Shown: positions 26,438-34,822 of the stretch, in pieces
Numbering within the stretch: the first letter of the stretch is position 1
How the letters are laid out: each line of letters opens with the position of its first letter
Assembly (NCBI RefSeq): GCF_004363215.1
Contig: NZ_SNYS01000006.1
Location: 153,262 to 217,261 of the forward strand
Origin: Methanimicrococcus blatticola
GTDB taxonomy: Archaea; Halobacteriota; Methanosarcinia; Methanosarcinales; Methanosarcinaceae
DNA length: 64,000 nt
Reading direction: 5' to 3'
Made by a program: the position numbers and the translations under genes
The notes under the pieces: model-generated
What the model was told of the DNA's origin: nothing
Database searches by the model: none
What the model saw: the letters and a program-made list of their open reading frames with translations, nothing else

Positions 26438-26931
26438 ATTTGCTTCCTGCCGATTTTTTTATTTTTGAGTTTTTCATATATTCTTTAAAAAACTGTGAAT
26501 TTATTGTCAATTCATAATTATTGTTTAATGAGCCTAATGTATTTGACATTTTAAACATTTTGTTCTTCCTGAAATTTATGCTCAAAATTATCGACAATTC
26601 ACGAAGTGGCTCTTTTAAGGTCGTTCTTTTCAGTGCTGCTTCTGTGCTATGCGTTTTTCAAAACTTTTTTTTTGCTTTACTTTGCTAGATTACGAAATCA
26701 ATATCTACTCTCAGCCTTTCTGTTTTTCGAAAAACAATGTCGGAAGAACTCGCTTAAATCGAAAATTTCAAAATTATTCGGTACTTATGTATAAAATTAT
26801 CTTGGCTTCGAAATGCTTGAAAAATTTTCGTCAAAACAGTATACATAGAATCAATTTTTCAATAAAGTATTTATATGAGCTTCTCTAATTGGTTCTTAGC
26901 AATATCGTATAGTATTGCAAAGGTGATTAAG
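26438..26931. other. gene-free stretch, MC1 promoter region
   Basis: AT-rich, with no gene that can be supported. The last 70 bases hold the MC1 promoter: a TATA box (TATTTATATG, 26868-26877). TTTTTCGAAAAA ... TGTCGGAA near 26727 resembles a segment near 19720-19760, inverted. Confidence 0.45.
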
Positions 26932-27222
26932 ATGGCAGAAACAAGAAACTTTGTTTTAAGAGACAAAAATGGTAACGAATCCGGTGTCTTTACCGGCAAA
27001 CAGCCCAGACAGGCAGCCTTGAAGGTCGCAAACCGCGGTGCAGGCACAAAGAAAAAGCCCGAAACAATCATGCTCAGAGAAAGAGGAACCAAGAAAGTCC
27101 ACGTCTTCAAAGCATGGAAAGAAATCGTTGACGCGCCCAAGAACAGACCGGCATGGATGCCCCCGAAAATCAACAAACCCTTTGTTGAGAAAGTCAAGAT
27201 CGAAAAGATTGACGAAATCTAA
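26932..27222 (+). CDS. chromosomal protein MC1
   Basis: 96 aa. MC1 bends and compacts DNA as a monomer and is a main chromatin protein of Methanosarcinales. The sequence follows the family closely: RNFVLRDKNGNESGVFTGKQPRQAALKVANRG, RERGTKKVHVFKAWKEIVDAP and PAWMPPKINKPFV. Start ATG 26932 follows AAGGTGAT at 7 bases. It is one of the best taxonomic markers in the window. Confidence 0.96.
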   Translation: MAETRNFVLRDKNGNESGVFTGKQPRQAALKVANRGAGTKKKPETIMLRERGTKKVHVFKAWKEIVDAPKNRPAWMPPKINKPFVEKVKIEKIDEI

Positions 27223-27233
27223 GTTATTTTTAT

Positions 27234-27272
27234 CTAACGGCAAAGCAGTTTCTGCTTTGTCGTAAGTTTTTT
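27234..27272 (+). terminator. MC1 terminator hairpin
   Basis: CAAAGCAG (27241-27248) pairs with CTGCTTTG (27252-27259), an 8-bp stem with three-base loop, followed by a T-run. Confidence 0.6.
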
Positions 27273-27450
27273 AACGCCTCACGTTAATCTTTTTTCTCTT
27301 TTCACACTTCCTTTAAATTTTATTTAATTTTTAATTTTATTCTTTATTTTATTCTTTAATTTTCTTTGATATTTTTCTTTGATTTATTCCGATTTCTGAA
27401 TTTTTCCGGATTTAATCGATACATCGCTTTTTCTTCAAATTCAATAAACC

Positions 27451-27521
27451 CGAACGCCCGATAAAACCCAAAAATCAAAAGGTGATTTTATTATAGGTTT
27501 ATTTCGGCGTTCGTTTTTTTT
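27451..27521 (+). repeat. long hairpin with T8 tail
   Basis: CGAACGCC (27451-27458) pairs with GGCGTTCG (27506-27513), with inner stems AAACC/GGTTT and AAAATCA/TGATTTT, followed by T8. It sits in the gene-free stretch 27273-28020, which also holds repeat copy 2; the rest is T-rich with no supported gene. Confidence 0.45.
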
Positions 27522-27705
27522 AAATTATGAAAACGGATGTATGGTTTGAAATAACAGATTCAAACACCAAACAACCACCCGCTAATTTTCGATTCCGAGC
27601 TGAGTAAAACGAAGCGAGGAGTCGGAAATTTGCGGATTCGTACCCAGCCGATACAGCAAAATCAAAAAACCGTTTTTCAAATCAAATTTATCCGTCGACA
27701 TCTTC

Positions 27706-27886
27706 TTTGCTGCGTGCATCTGCTCTTTCTTATCACATCCGTTCGCTTGCGCGAACGGGGCATGAGTACCTGCCGTTCAAGCTCTCCGCTTTGTTGTTCA
27801 AGCTCTCCGTTATTGTCGCTCGTCTGCGCTGCTCTCTTTTCACAGTCGCCCGCGCCGCCGCCTGCGCGAACCCCGCCGTTTTCAAA
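27706..27886 (-). repeat. dispersed intergenic repeat, copy 2
   Basis: Inverted relative to copy 1 at 5138-5330. The hairpin CCGTTCGC-TTGC-GCGAACGG (27739-27758) is the exact reverse complement of copy 1, and about 50 of 58 surrounding bases match by eye. The far end (GCGCGAAC ... CCGTTTT) also matches copy 1. Confidence 0.6.
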
Positions 27887-28020
27887 AAATATCAAGTCCG
27901 AGATCCGGTATTTTATATTTGTAAATTCTCCAAAAACTTTATTCGATTCAGCGCAGCATTCATTTGTATCGTGTTTTATTGACTCATTATAGAAATGAAT
28001 AGAATATAGAAGGTTAAAAT

Positions 28021-28803
28021 ATGACAAAAATCGGATTCATCGGGATGGGAAATATGGCAAAAGCCATTGTCAGGGGTTTTATTTTAAAAGATGCCGTTCC
28101 TCCCGAAAATATTCTCGCTTATGCGCCGTCACAGGAAAAATTAAAAGAGTTTGCCGGCGAAACCGGAATTATTTCTTACGCTGTTCTTGATAAAATGATT
28201 CAGGATTCCGATATCATTCTCATTGCCGTTAAACCGGATCAAATTGAAGAAGTCATTACGCCTGTTAAGGAATTGCTCAAAAACAAAGTGTTGTTATCGG
28301 TTGCTGCCGGCTGGGATTATGACAAATACGACTCCCTTCTTGACGCAAGCACACGTCATCTTTTTATCATGCCGAGCACGCCGGTTCAGATCGGCGAAGG
28401 GATTTCTCTTTTTGAGCAAAAACATTCTTTAACGGCAGATGAATTTGAAACGGTTGAAAAGTTATTTTCGACCATCGGTCTCGTTCAAGTTCTGCCTGGC
28501 AATCTGATGAGCATCGGTGGAACGGTCAGCGCCTGTACGCCCGCGTTTCTCGGCATAGTCATTGAAGCAATTGCAGACGGCGGCGTTAAACACGGTCTGC
28601 CGCGAGATGCCGCTTACAAGCTGGCCAGTCAAGTGCTTATCGGCACCGGAAAGACACAGCTTGAAACCGGTCAGCATCCCGGCGAAATGAAAGATGCTGT
28701 CTGTTCACCGGGCGGTCTGACAATTCAAGGCGTTGTCTCGCTTGAAAATGACGGATTCCGCGCCGCAATTATCCGCGCGCTTGACGCGTCCGTGAAGAAA
28801 TAA
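28021..28803 (+). CDS. proC: pyrroline-5-carboxylate reductase
   Basis: 260 aa. ProC makes proline from pyrroline-5-carboxylate with NAD(P)H. The N-terminal KIGFIGMGNMAKAIVRGF is the dinucleotide-binding motif. IMPSTPVQIGEGISL and the C-terminal GQHPGEMKDAVCSPGGLTIQGVVSLE are the family signature. Followed by mptA with its own promoter. Confidence 0.94.
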   Translation: MTKIGFIGMGNMAKAIVRGFILKDAVPPENILAYAPSQEKLKEFAGETGIISYAVLDKMIQDSDIILIAVKPDQIEEVITPVKELLKNKVLLSVAAGWDYDKYDSLLDASTRHLFIMPSTPVQIGEGISLFEQKHSLTADEFETVEKLFSTIGLVQVLPGNLMSIGGTVSACTPAFLGIVIEAIADGGVKHGLPRDAAYKLASQVLIGTGKTQLETGQHPGEMKDAVCSPGGLTIQGVVSLENDGFRAAIIRALDASVKK

Positions 28804-28836
28804 TCTTCAATTATCAACACAGACTCAACACGGACA

Positions 28837-28850
28837 TATCATTTTTATAT
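28837..28850 (+). promoter_or_regulatory. TATA box of mptA
   Basis: A TTTTTATATC box lies about 65 bases before the mptA ATG, with GAGGTAA as ribosome-binding site. Confidence 0.45.
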
Positions 28851-28907
28851 CAACAAGGATTTGTTAGCGATATTATTATTCAAAAAACATTATGAGGTAA
28901 TTCAAAA

Positions 28908-29861
28908 ATGACACAATGCCCGATTCTTCCGGATGTCCAGGCCAATCGCCCGAGCGTTCCGATTAATCTGACACGCGTCGGTGTGACCGATGTCAAAAAA
29001 CTGATTGAAATCAAAAGGGAAAACAAAAGACCGATTATTTTAATGTCGTCTTTTGATATTTTTGTCGACCTTCCGTCTGACAGAAAAGGTGCCAACCTTT
29101 CCCGAAATTTTGAAGCGATTGAAGAAGTTTTAACCAACATTTCCCTATCACCCGTTTACGAAATTGAAAATTTGTGCGGCGACATCGCCGAAAATCTCAT
29201 CGGGCGTCATGAATACGCATCCCGCGCAGAAGTTCGCATGAAAAGCGAATACATGATCCGCCGCAAATCTCCGGCAACAGGCGTTGACTGTCAACAGTTC
29301 GTCGATATTTTCGCCGATGCCGTTGCCGAAAGAACCGAAGGCACAAGTGCTGTTCAAATCAAAAAACTCATCGGCGCCGAAGTCATGGGAATGACGGCAT
29401 GCCCCTGCGCGCAATCCATGATGCAGGAAGAAGCCGAAAACAAACTCAAAGAACTCGGCATGGCAGATGATAAAATCGCCCAATTCTTTGACGCGATTCC
29501 GATGGCAAGCCACAATCAGCGCGGCCGCGGCATCATTTCCATCCAAACATTGGATACGACCGGCGTTCGCCTCGAAAACATCATTGAAATCATTGAAGCG
29601 TCCATGAGCTCCAACGTTTATGAAGTTCTCAAACGCGCCGATGAAAAAATGGTTGTCGAGCAAGCACATAAAAATCCGAAATTCGTTGAAGACTGTGTCC
29701 GAACGATGGCCAAAAAAGTCGTCGACACATTCCCGCAGCTTCCCGATGATGCGATTATCACAATCAAGCAAATCAATGAAGAAAGCATTCACAAACACAA
29801 TGCTTTTGCCGAACGCGTTGCCAGAATCGGTGACATCCGCTCGGAAATTCAAAACGGCTGA
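28908..29861 (+). CDS. mptA: GTP cyclohydrolase MptA
   Basis: 317 aa. MptA opens GTP to the cyclic phosphate precursor of tetrahydromethano- or sarcinapterin with Fe. Family features: [20 protein letters not shown] at the N-terminus, the metal site [11 protein letters not shown], and the SHNQRGRG segment. The C-terminal [14 protein letters not shown] supports the assignment. It supplies the C1 carrier of the methanogenesis pathway that ends at the mcr operon. Confidence 0.95.
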   Translation: MTQCPILPDVQANRPSVPINLTRVGVTDVKKLIEIKRENKRPIILMSSFDIFVDLPSDRKGANLSRNFEAIEEVLTNISLSPVYEIENLCGDIAENLIGRHEYASRAEVRMKSEYMIRRKSPATGVDCQQFVDIFADAVAERTEGTSAVQIKKLIGAEVMGMTACPCAQSMMQEEAENKLKELGMADDKIAQFFDAIPMASHNQRGRGIISIQTLDTTGVRLENIIEIIEASMSSNVYEVLKRADEKMVVEQAHKNPKFVEDCVRTMAKKVVDTFPQLPDDAIITIKQINEESIHKHNAFAERVARIGDIRSEIQNG

Positions 29862-29905
29862 AATATTTCCAATATTTCCGACGCATTCGTATTTGTTTTT
29901 TAAAA

Positions 29906-29950
29906 GCCTCCTTCTTTTAACAATTGAAGGAGGCCGTACGTTTTTTAAAA
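29906..29950 (+). terminator. mptA terminator hairpin
   Basis: GCCTCCTTC (29906-29914) pairs perfectly with GAAGGAGGC (29926-29934), followed by a T-run. It may also serve the convergent SDR gene. Confidence 0.65.
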
Positions 29951-29997
29951 TCTTTATTTAATTTTTTCAAATTTTTCTTTAAAATTCTTCTCTGCTA

Positions 29998-30759
29998 TTA
30001 CGGGCGAAGTCCGCTTCCGCCTTGCAATGTAATTGTTTCCCCTGTTAAATAATGCGCATCATCAGACGCTAAAAATACACAAACAGGGCCGATGTCTGTT
30101 GCCGGTTCCGCGAATCTTCCGAGCGGAATGCCTTGAATTGTTTTTTCAAATAATTCCGGATATTCGGATTTCCATTTCTCAAGTCCCGGTGTCATAGCAA
30201 GCGGGCAGACAACATTTACGCGAATGTTATCCGGACCCCATTCCGTTGCCGCAACTCTGGAAAGGCCTCGAATCCCTTCTTTTGCCGCCGCATATGAAGA
30301 TTGCCCGGGTTTTCCAAACAACCCAGCGCCGGTGGCAAAATTAATCACCGATCCTTTTGTTTCTTTCAAATACGGGTAGCACTCTCTCATATAATAAAAA
30401 GCAGCATAAAGGCCCGAATAAATGGCTAAATCAAAATCTTCTTTTGTATGTTCAATAAGGGTCAATCCCGATTTTGAAGCTTGGGCATTATTAATCAAAG
30501 TGTCAATTCTTCCGAATTTTTCAGCTGTCTTTTGAATAACATTTTTCACATCTTCTTCTTTTTCGCCGTCTGCCTGTACCGGAAGTACGGCAACTCCGAA
30601 TTCCTTTTCCAGTTTTTCTTTTGCTTCAATCAGTGCTGATTCCTGGCGGCCTGTCAAAACAAGATTTGCTCCTTCCCGCGCAAAAGCGGTTGCCAACCCA
30701 TAACCGATTCCTTTCCCGCCGCCGGTAATAATCGCAACTTTTCCTTCCAATTTTCTCAT
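29998..30759 (-). CDS. short-chain dehydrogenase/reductase
   Basis: 253 aa from ATG 30759, chosen because a perfect AGGAGG lies 7 bases upstream; the start 30 bases further up lacks this. NAD(P) motif TGGGKGIGYG, NNA segment, and active-site S-Y-x-x-x-K (QSSYAAAKEG) are present, as is the family C-terminal ASDDAHYLTGETITLQGG. Substrate unknown. Such a strong bacterial-type ribosome-binding site is unusual among its neighbours and, with the bacterial-looking protein, hints at transfer. Confidence 0.9.
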   Translation of the reverse strand: MRKLEGKVAIITGGGKGIGYGLATAFAREGANLVLTGRQESALIEAKEKLEKEFGVAVLPVQADGEKEEDVKNVIQKTAEKFGRIDTLINNAQASKSGLTLIEHTKEDFDLAIYSGLYAAFYYMRECYPYLKETKGSVINFATGAGLFGKPGQSSYAAAKEGIRGLSRVAATEWGPDNIRVNVVCPLAMTPGLEKWKSEYPELFEKTIQGIPLGRFAEPATDIGPVCVFLASDDAHYLTGETITLQGGSGLRP

Positions 30760-31036
30760 TCTTTTCCTCCTAAACGTACTCAGAAACATAGATTTGTGCG
30801 GATCTCCACTTTTCTCGTCTCAGGAACGCATATTCATTTTTTATTTTGACCGGACCGGAAACGAAGCAAAGTATCCTATTATCAAAAAAGTGCTGCACAT
30901 TTTAAATTTATCTCGAAGGCGGCTCATTCTGTTTTTATACGCGGTGCTCATTAAGGTTCCGATTTTGATATTTTTATTTTTTAAATCTTTTATTTTGACA
31001 GAATCTTTTTAATCCTTGGGCACATTCCAATAAAAC

Positions 31037-31351
31037 ATGGCAGAGCTCAAAGTTTTTGACATTCGCGGCCGCGAAATGAAAGTCGGCGATTATGTCAAAT
31101 ACATTAATACGGGAACCATCGGTGAGATTACCGAAATCATGGAAGATGACGAAGGCATTTGGGCTTTCTTAGATTCCACCGAGCTTTATTACAAAATCGA
31201 ACTTTTAGAATTCACCGACGAAGTCGTTAAAACAGAAGCCAAACGCAAAGATTTGGAAGCCGACATTGAAGAGAAAATCCGCATTCGCGAAGAAGCCATT
31301 GAATCTCTTCAAAACGTTGAAAGCCGTGACGCTCCTGGCGGCGCAGGTTAA
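31037..31351 (+). CDS. DUF2098 family protein
   Basis: 104 aa. The family is found in methanogens and its role is unknown. A small SH3-like barrel is suggested by VKYINTGTIGEITEIMEDDEGIWAFLDSTELYYKIELLEF, followed by a charged helix. It runs convergent to mmp14, with 10 bases between the stops. Confidence 0.85.
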   Translation: MAELKVFDIRGREMKVGDYVKYINTGTIGEITEIMEDDEGIWAFLDSTELYYKIELLEFTDEVVKTEAKRKDLEADIEEKIRIREEAIESLQNVESRDAPGGAG

Positions 31352-31361
31352 TTTTTTCATT

Positions 31362-32786
31362 TCAGCGGCGCATATTTTGAAGCTCACGACGTTCCTGCAT
31401 AATGCATTTTCCGCCGCGTCGCCCGCCGATCGGATTGTTCGGACATCCCAATGAATTCATACAGCGCGCCATAACCGCCGCGCCGCGCGCAAGTCCGTCT
31501 TCGGCAAAAATTAATTTCTTATCGGGATTTTCAAGAATTCCTCTTGATTTCAGTTTCTGAATTATTTTTTCTTTTTTCAATCCCGTTATGCCGGCACGGC
31601 CGGTGATTCCGATTAAAGTTTCATCTGTCAAAAGCCCTTCCTTTCGAATGCAATCAATCAGCTGAACCGTTATTTCAGACATAACGTCATCAATTAAAGC
31701 AGAAACGGCTTCCGTTCCTGTGGTTTTGTAAACATTTTCCCCGATTTCAGCCAATTTCTTTAAATCTGATCCGTTTTCCCCGACATCGCAGCCGAAAAGA
31801 AGAGTACCTGCATTTTTTGAGGCGGCGACGTTAACAGTGAATGGGCCGAACTGTTTTCGAGTTTCGGGAATTTTTATCACATGAATATATTTCATGCTTT
31901 CAGCAGCGGCTTTTTCCACAACCGAAAACGTGTTTTCCGGCGGTCCCGCCGCATTTTCCGATTGAATCCATTCATACGCGCTTTTTTCAGGCGCGATGTT
32001 TTGAAGAAACGCATCGGCGACCGCGCCGGCATAGCCGCAAAAATTAGCGATTGTTTTTGCGTACGGGCTGCTGCCATCAGCAATTCTGCCCGAGAGCGTT
32101 GTTCCCATGTCAATCGCGACACACGGATTTCTGAGGTCTGCGCCGGTGTGTTTTCCGGCTTCTTTGAGTCCGGCCAGTGCAAGTTCTCCTTCCATTTCGT
32201 TTGAAACGATACCTTCACCGAATCCTGCGGGCGGGCGAACGCCGGCAACGGCGCCGTCAAAATAAACGCGATCAAGATATGAATAAGGTTTTAATTTGTC
32301 AGGCATATTTTCAAGACTCAAATATCCTGTCATTTTCCGCGGGGAAAAACCGGCAAGAAGGCATCCTTCGGCCAGCGCGAGAATAATCATTTCCAACTGT
32401 TCGCCTGTTTCGGCGGTCACGCCGGTTGAGCGGACAACAAAATGAATGTCATCCGGCGTTAAATTCTTTTCAAAAAGAGCTTGGTGAATCGTGTCGCGAA
32501 CCAATTCCGACAATGTTTCTTTTGTCAGTTCTGTTCCGCTGACGGTTTTTCCGAAAACTTCTGAACGGTCAGCGGGTTTTTGAATGTCGCGCGTCAAACG
32601 AACACATTTCCCGATAATATCCGTTTTTCCGGTTGTTAAATCCGTTGCCGTTAAAATGCATTTTGTTGTTGTATTTCCGGCTTCGACAGACGCAACTACA
32701 AACGAAGAATCGGTAATCTTCAGCTTGTTCAAGTTGAAGTTTTTGCCTAAAAAACGGCTGCCTGCAAATTCATGGTCAACGGACAT
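31362..32786 (-). CDS. methanogenesis marker protein 14
   Basis: 474 aa. A conserved methanogen protein of the actin/HSP70-like ATPase fold, related to activators of B12-dependent or radical enzymes. SVEAGNTTTKCILT resembles the phosphate-1 loop, CVAIDMGTTLSGRI the second, and ITGRAGITG a third. Its presence supports the methanogen assignment. Role in methanogenesis is not established. Confidence 0.88.
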   Translation of the reverse strand: MSVDHEFAGSRFLGKNFNLNKLKITDSSFVVASVEAGNTTTKCILTATDLTTGKTDIIGKCVRLTRDIQKPADRSEVFGKTVSGTELTKETLSELVRDTIHQALFEKNLTPDDIHFVVRSTGVTAETGEQLEMIILALAEGCLLAGFSPRKMTGYLSLENMPDKLKPYSYLDRVYFDGAVAGVRPPAGFGEGIVSNEMEGELALAGLKEAGKHTGADLRNPCVAIDMGTTLSGRIADGSSPYAKTIANFCGYAGAVADAFLQNIAPEKSAYEWIQSENAAGPPENTFSVVEKAAAESMKYIHVIKIPETRKQFGPFTVNVAASKNAGTLLFGCDVGENGSDLKKLAEIGENVYKTTGTEAVSALIDDVMSEITVQLIDCIRKEGLLTDETLIGITGRAGITGLKKEKIIQKLKSRGILENPDKKLIFAEDGLARGAAVMARCMNSLGCPNNPIGGRRGGKCIMQERRELQNMRR

Positions 32787-33143
32787 AAATATCTTATTTT
32801 TTACTTTGTGTCAGAAAAAATCTTTATGCCTTATAATATATTCTGTTTGAATACAAAATGAATCAAAAATTAAATTGCCATTTTGAATAAATCAGACAAA
32901 TTAAATAAATCGAAAAATAACTGCAAATTATAATATGCATGTTAATTAATTACAAATCATCGTTTCCGAACAAAATTTGTAAAATTTTCGCCCGTTTCCG
33001 GCTTATTTGTTTTATTAATAATCGTGACAAAAATTTATGCATGTAGATAATCTTTTATTCAATAACTGATACAAATTTAAATATCGTAAAAAACACGTTA
33101 TCAACCCGTGTGAACCTTTAAAAATCGCATGTGGGGTCTATGA
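32787..33143. other. gene-free AT-rich stretch, gatC promoter region
   Basis: No gene seen. A TATA-like AAATTTAAATATCG lies near 33073-33087, about 60 bases before gatC. Confidence 0.4.
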
Positions 33144-33425
33144 ATGATTCAAAAAGATGAAACGAAAGAACTTGCTTGGGTCGCTCGAATTGCTGTCGAA
33201 GACAAAGACATTCCCGAATTCCAAGACAAAATCAATCAAAAATTAGATTATTACACCGTGATTGCGGACGCACCGACTGACGGCGTCAAAAAGACCGTCA
33301 ACCCGTCCCGCTTGAATACGGTTCTTCGTAAAGATGTCGTGGTTCCCTCCATGAAAGTTGAAGACGCTCTCAAAAATGCGCCGGACGTCTATGAAACATC
33401 CTTCAAGATTCCCAAAATCTTGTAA
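33144..33425 (+). CDS. gatC: aspartyl/glutamyl-tRNA amidotransferase subunit C
   Basis: 93 aa, normal length. GatC wraps around GatA and GatB. The sequence keeps the family pattern: WVARIAVEDKDIPEFQDKINQKLDY, NTVLRKDVVVPS and the C-terminal ALKNAPDVYETSFKIPKIL. First gene of gatCAB. A GGGGT motif lies near the start. Confidence 0.9.
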   Translation: MIQKDETKELAWVARIAVEDKDIPEFQDKINQKLDYYTVIADAPTDGVKKTVNPSRLNTVLRKDVVVPSMKVEDALKNAPDVYETSFKIPKIL

Positions 33426-33466
33426 TGCATCGGCTGTGAACTATAAATTCATTATTGAGGGAAAAT

Positions 33467-34822
33467 ATGACAAAAGATATTGCATCATTTAAGGCAGCCG
33501 GCGACAAAGCTGTGGCCGAAAGCCTTGAAAAAATTAAAAAAGATGATTCAGGCATTTTTATTGCCGCTTGCGGCGATGCTAAAGCAGCCGGCTCAGGTCC
33601 GCTTTCCGGCATTCCGATCGCCGTTTCAGACAACATTTCAACAAAAGATGTTGAAACAACATGCGGTTCAAAAATCTTAAAAGGATACGTTCCGCCGTTT
33701 TCCGGGAAAGCCGTTGACGATTTAACAAATGCCGGCGCCGTTATTGTCGGCAAAACCAATATGGTTGAATTCGGAATCCTCGGCGCGGTAAGCACCAAAG
33801 GTCCCGTCAAAAATCCGCTTGACAACACGCGAAAAGGCGGTCCGAGCGGATCCGCGGCAGCAGTTGCGGCAGGCATTGTTCCGGCAGCGGTCTGCTCCGA
33901 TGTCGGCGGTCTTCTCCGCGTTTCTGCTTCTTTTTGCGGAACGGCGGCGTTTAAGCCCAGTTACGGCGCAGTTTCCAGATTCGGTCTCATCTATTACACG
34001 GGATCGCTTGACCAAATCGGCGTGACCGCGACAACCGTTTCTGATGTCGTTACTGTCATGGATGTTCTTTCCGGAAACGATAACCGCGACACAACTTCTT
34101 TGCCCGATAAAATGGTTTATTCCGGCGGCAAACCGCTTTCCGGATGCAAAATCGGAATTCCCGAGGAATTTTTAGAAGGCGTCAGCGCCGATGTCATGAA
34201 AACATTTGACGAAGCGGTTGCAACTTTTGAAAAACTCGGCGCAACCTGCAAAAAGTTTTCCATGAATACGGCAAAATATATGCAGCCTGTTCACGATATT
34301 ATTGCAGCGGGCGAGAGTTCCGCGATGCTTGCCAAGTACGACGGTACCCGATTCGGTCCGCGCGCGGAAGCTGACAACTGGCACGAAATGATTGCCAAAA
34401 CAAGAGCGCTTTTCGGCCCTGTCGTTGAGCGCAGAATCATGCTCGGCATTCACCTTTTAATGGCCGGGCAATACAATGATTATTATATGAAATCCATGCA
34501 AACCCGAACGCTCATCATCGAGGAATTCGAATCCGTTTTCAAAGAATACGATCTTTTGATTTCCCCGACCGCAAAAGATGTTGCGCCCGAACTCGGCGGC
34601 GCGTGCGGTGCCGGGTGCGATCAGGAATTCAGTTCCTACTCGACAGCGATTGCAGGCGTTGACTTAGCCGGTCTTCCGGCAGCGACTGTTCCCTGCGGCT
34701 TTGTCGGCAAACTGCCGGCCGGGCTTCAGATTATCGGCGGCTACTTAAAAGACGCAGATGTGATTGCAGCGGCTGAGGCGTTTGAAAAGGCAGCGGATGT
34801 TAAATCTCCGGAGGCGAAATAA
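33467..34822 (+). CDS. gatA: GatA-like protein without amidase active site
   Basis: 451 aa from ATG 33467 (GAGGGA upstream). The fold of amidase GatA is plain: GIPIAVSDNISTKD, AGAVIVGKTNM, FCGTAAFKPSYGAVSRFGL, SLDQIG and LAGLPAATVPCGF. All three catalytic positions are changed. The Lys of the usual P-I-A-I-K-D-N is Ser (PIAVSDN). The GGSSGGS loop is shortened to GGPSGS. The nucleophile Ser of the usual D-T-G-G-S-I-R is Leu (DVGGLLR). The usual SSTETSYFGP segment is shortened to AVSTKGP. Glutaminase activity is therefore doubtful. The stop overlaps the gatB ATG by one base. The frame is otherwise intact. Confidence 0.85.
   Translation: MTKDIASFKAAGDKAVAESLEKIKKDDSGIFIAACGDAKAAGSGPLSGIPIAVSDNISTKDVETTCGSKILKGYVPPFSGKAVDDLTNAGAVIVGKTNMVEFGILGAVSTKGPVKNPLDNTRKGGPSGSAAAVAAGIVPAAVCSDVGGLLRVSASFCGTAAFKPSYGAVSRFGLIYYTGSLDQIGVTATTVSDVVTVMDVLSGNDNRDTTSLPDKMVYSGGKPLSGCKIGIPEEFLEGVSADVMKTFDEAVATFEKLGATCKKFSMNTAKYMQPVHDIIAAGESSAMLAKYDGTRFGPRAEADNWHEMIAKTRALFGPVVERRIMLGIHLLMAGQYNDYYMKSMQTRTLIIEEFESVFKEYDLLISPTAKDVAPELGGACGAGCDQEFSSYSTAIAGVDLAGLPAATVPCGFVGKLPAGLQIIGGYLKDADVIAAAEAFEKAADVKSPEAK

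Noticed and set aside
26606-26888. Two hydrophobic short frames upstream of MC1
   Set aside because: Phe/Leu-rich composition follows from T-rich DNA; no start signal and no pattern of a membrane protein. They end over the MC1 promoter.
27677-28027. A 116-codon minus-strand frame and overlapping plus frames across repeat copy 2
   Set aside because: They cover the dispersed repeat and are low in complexity, with no ribosome-binding site or family features. Similar peptides in copy 1 (SLART, RKRT-type) come from the repeated DNA, not from a gene.
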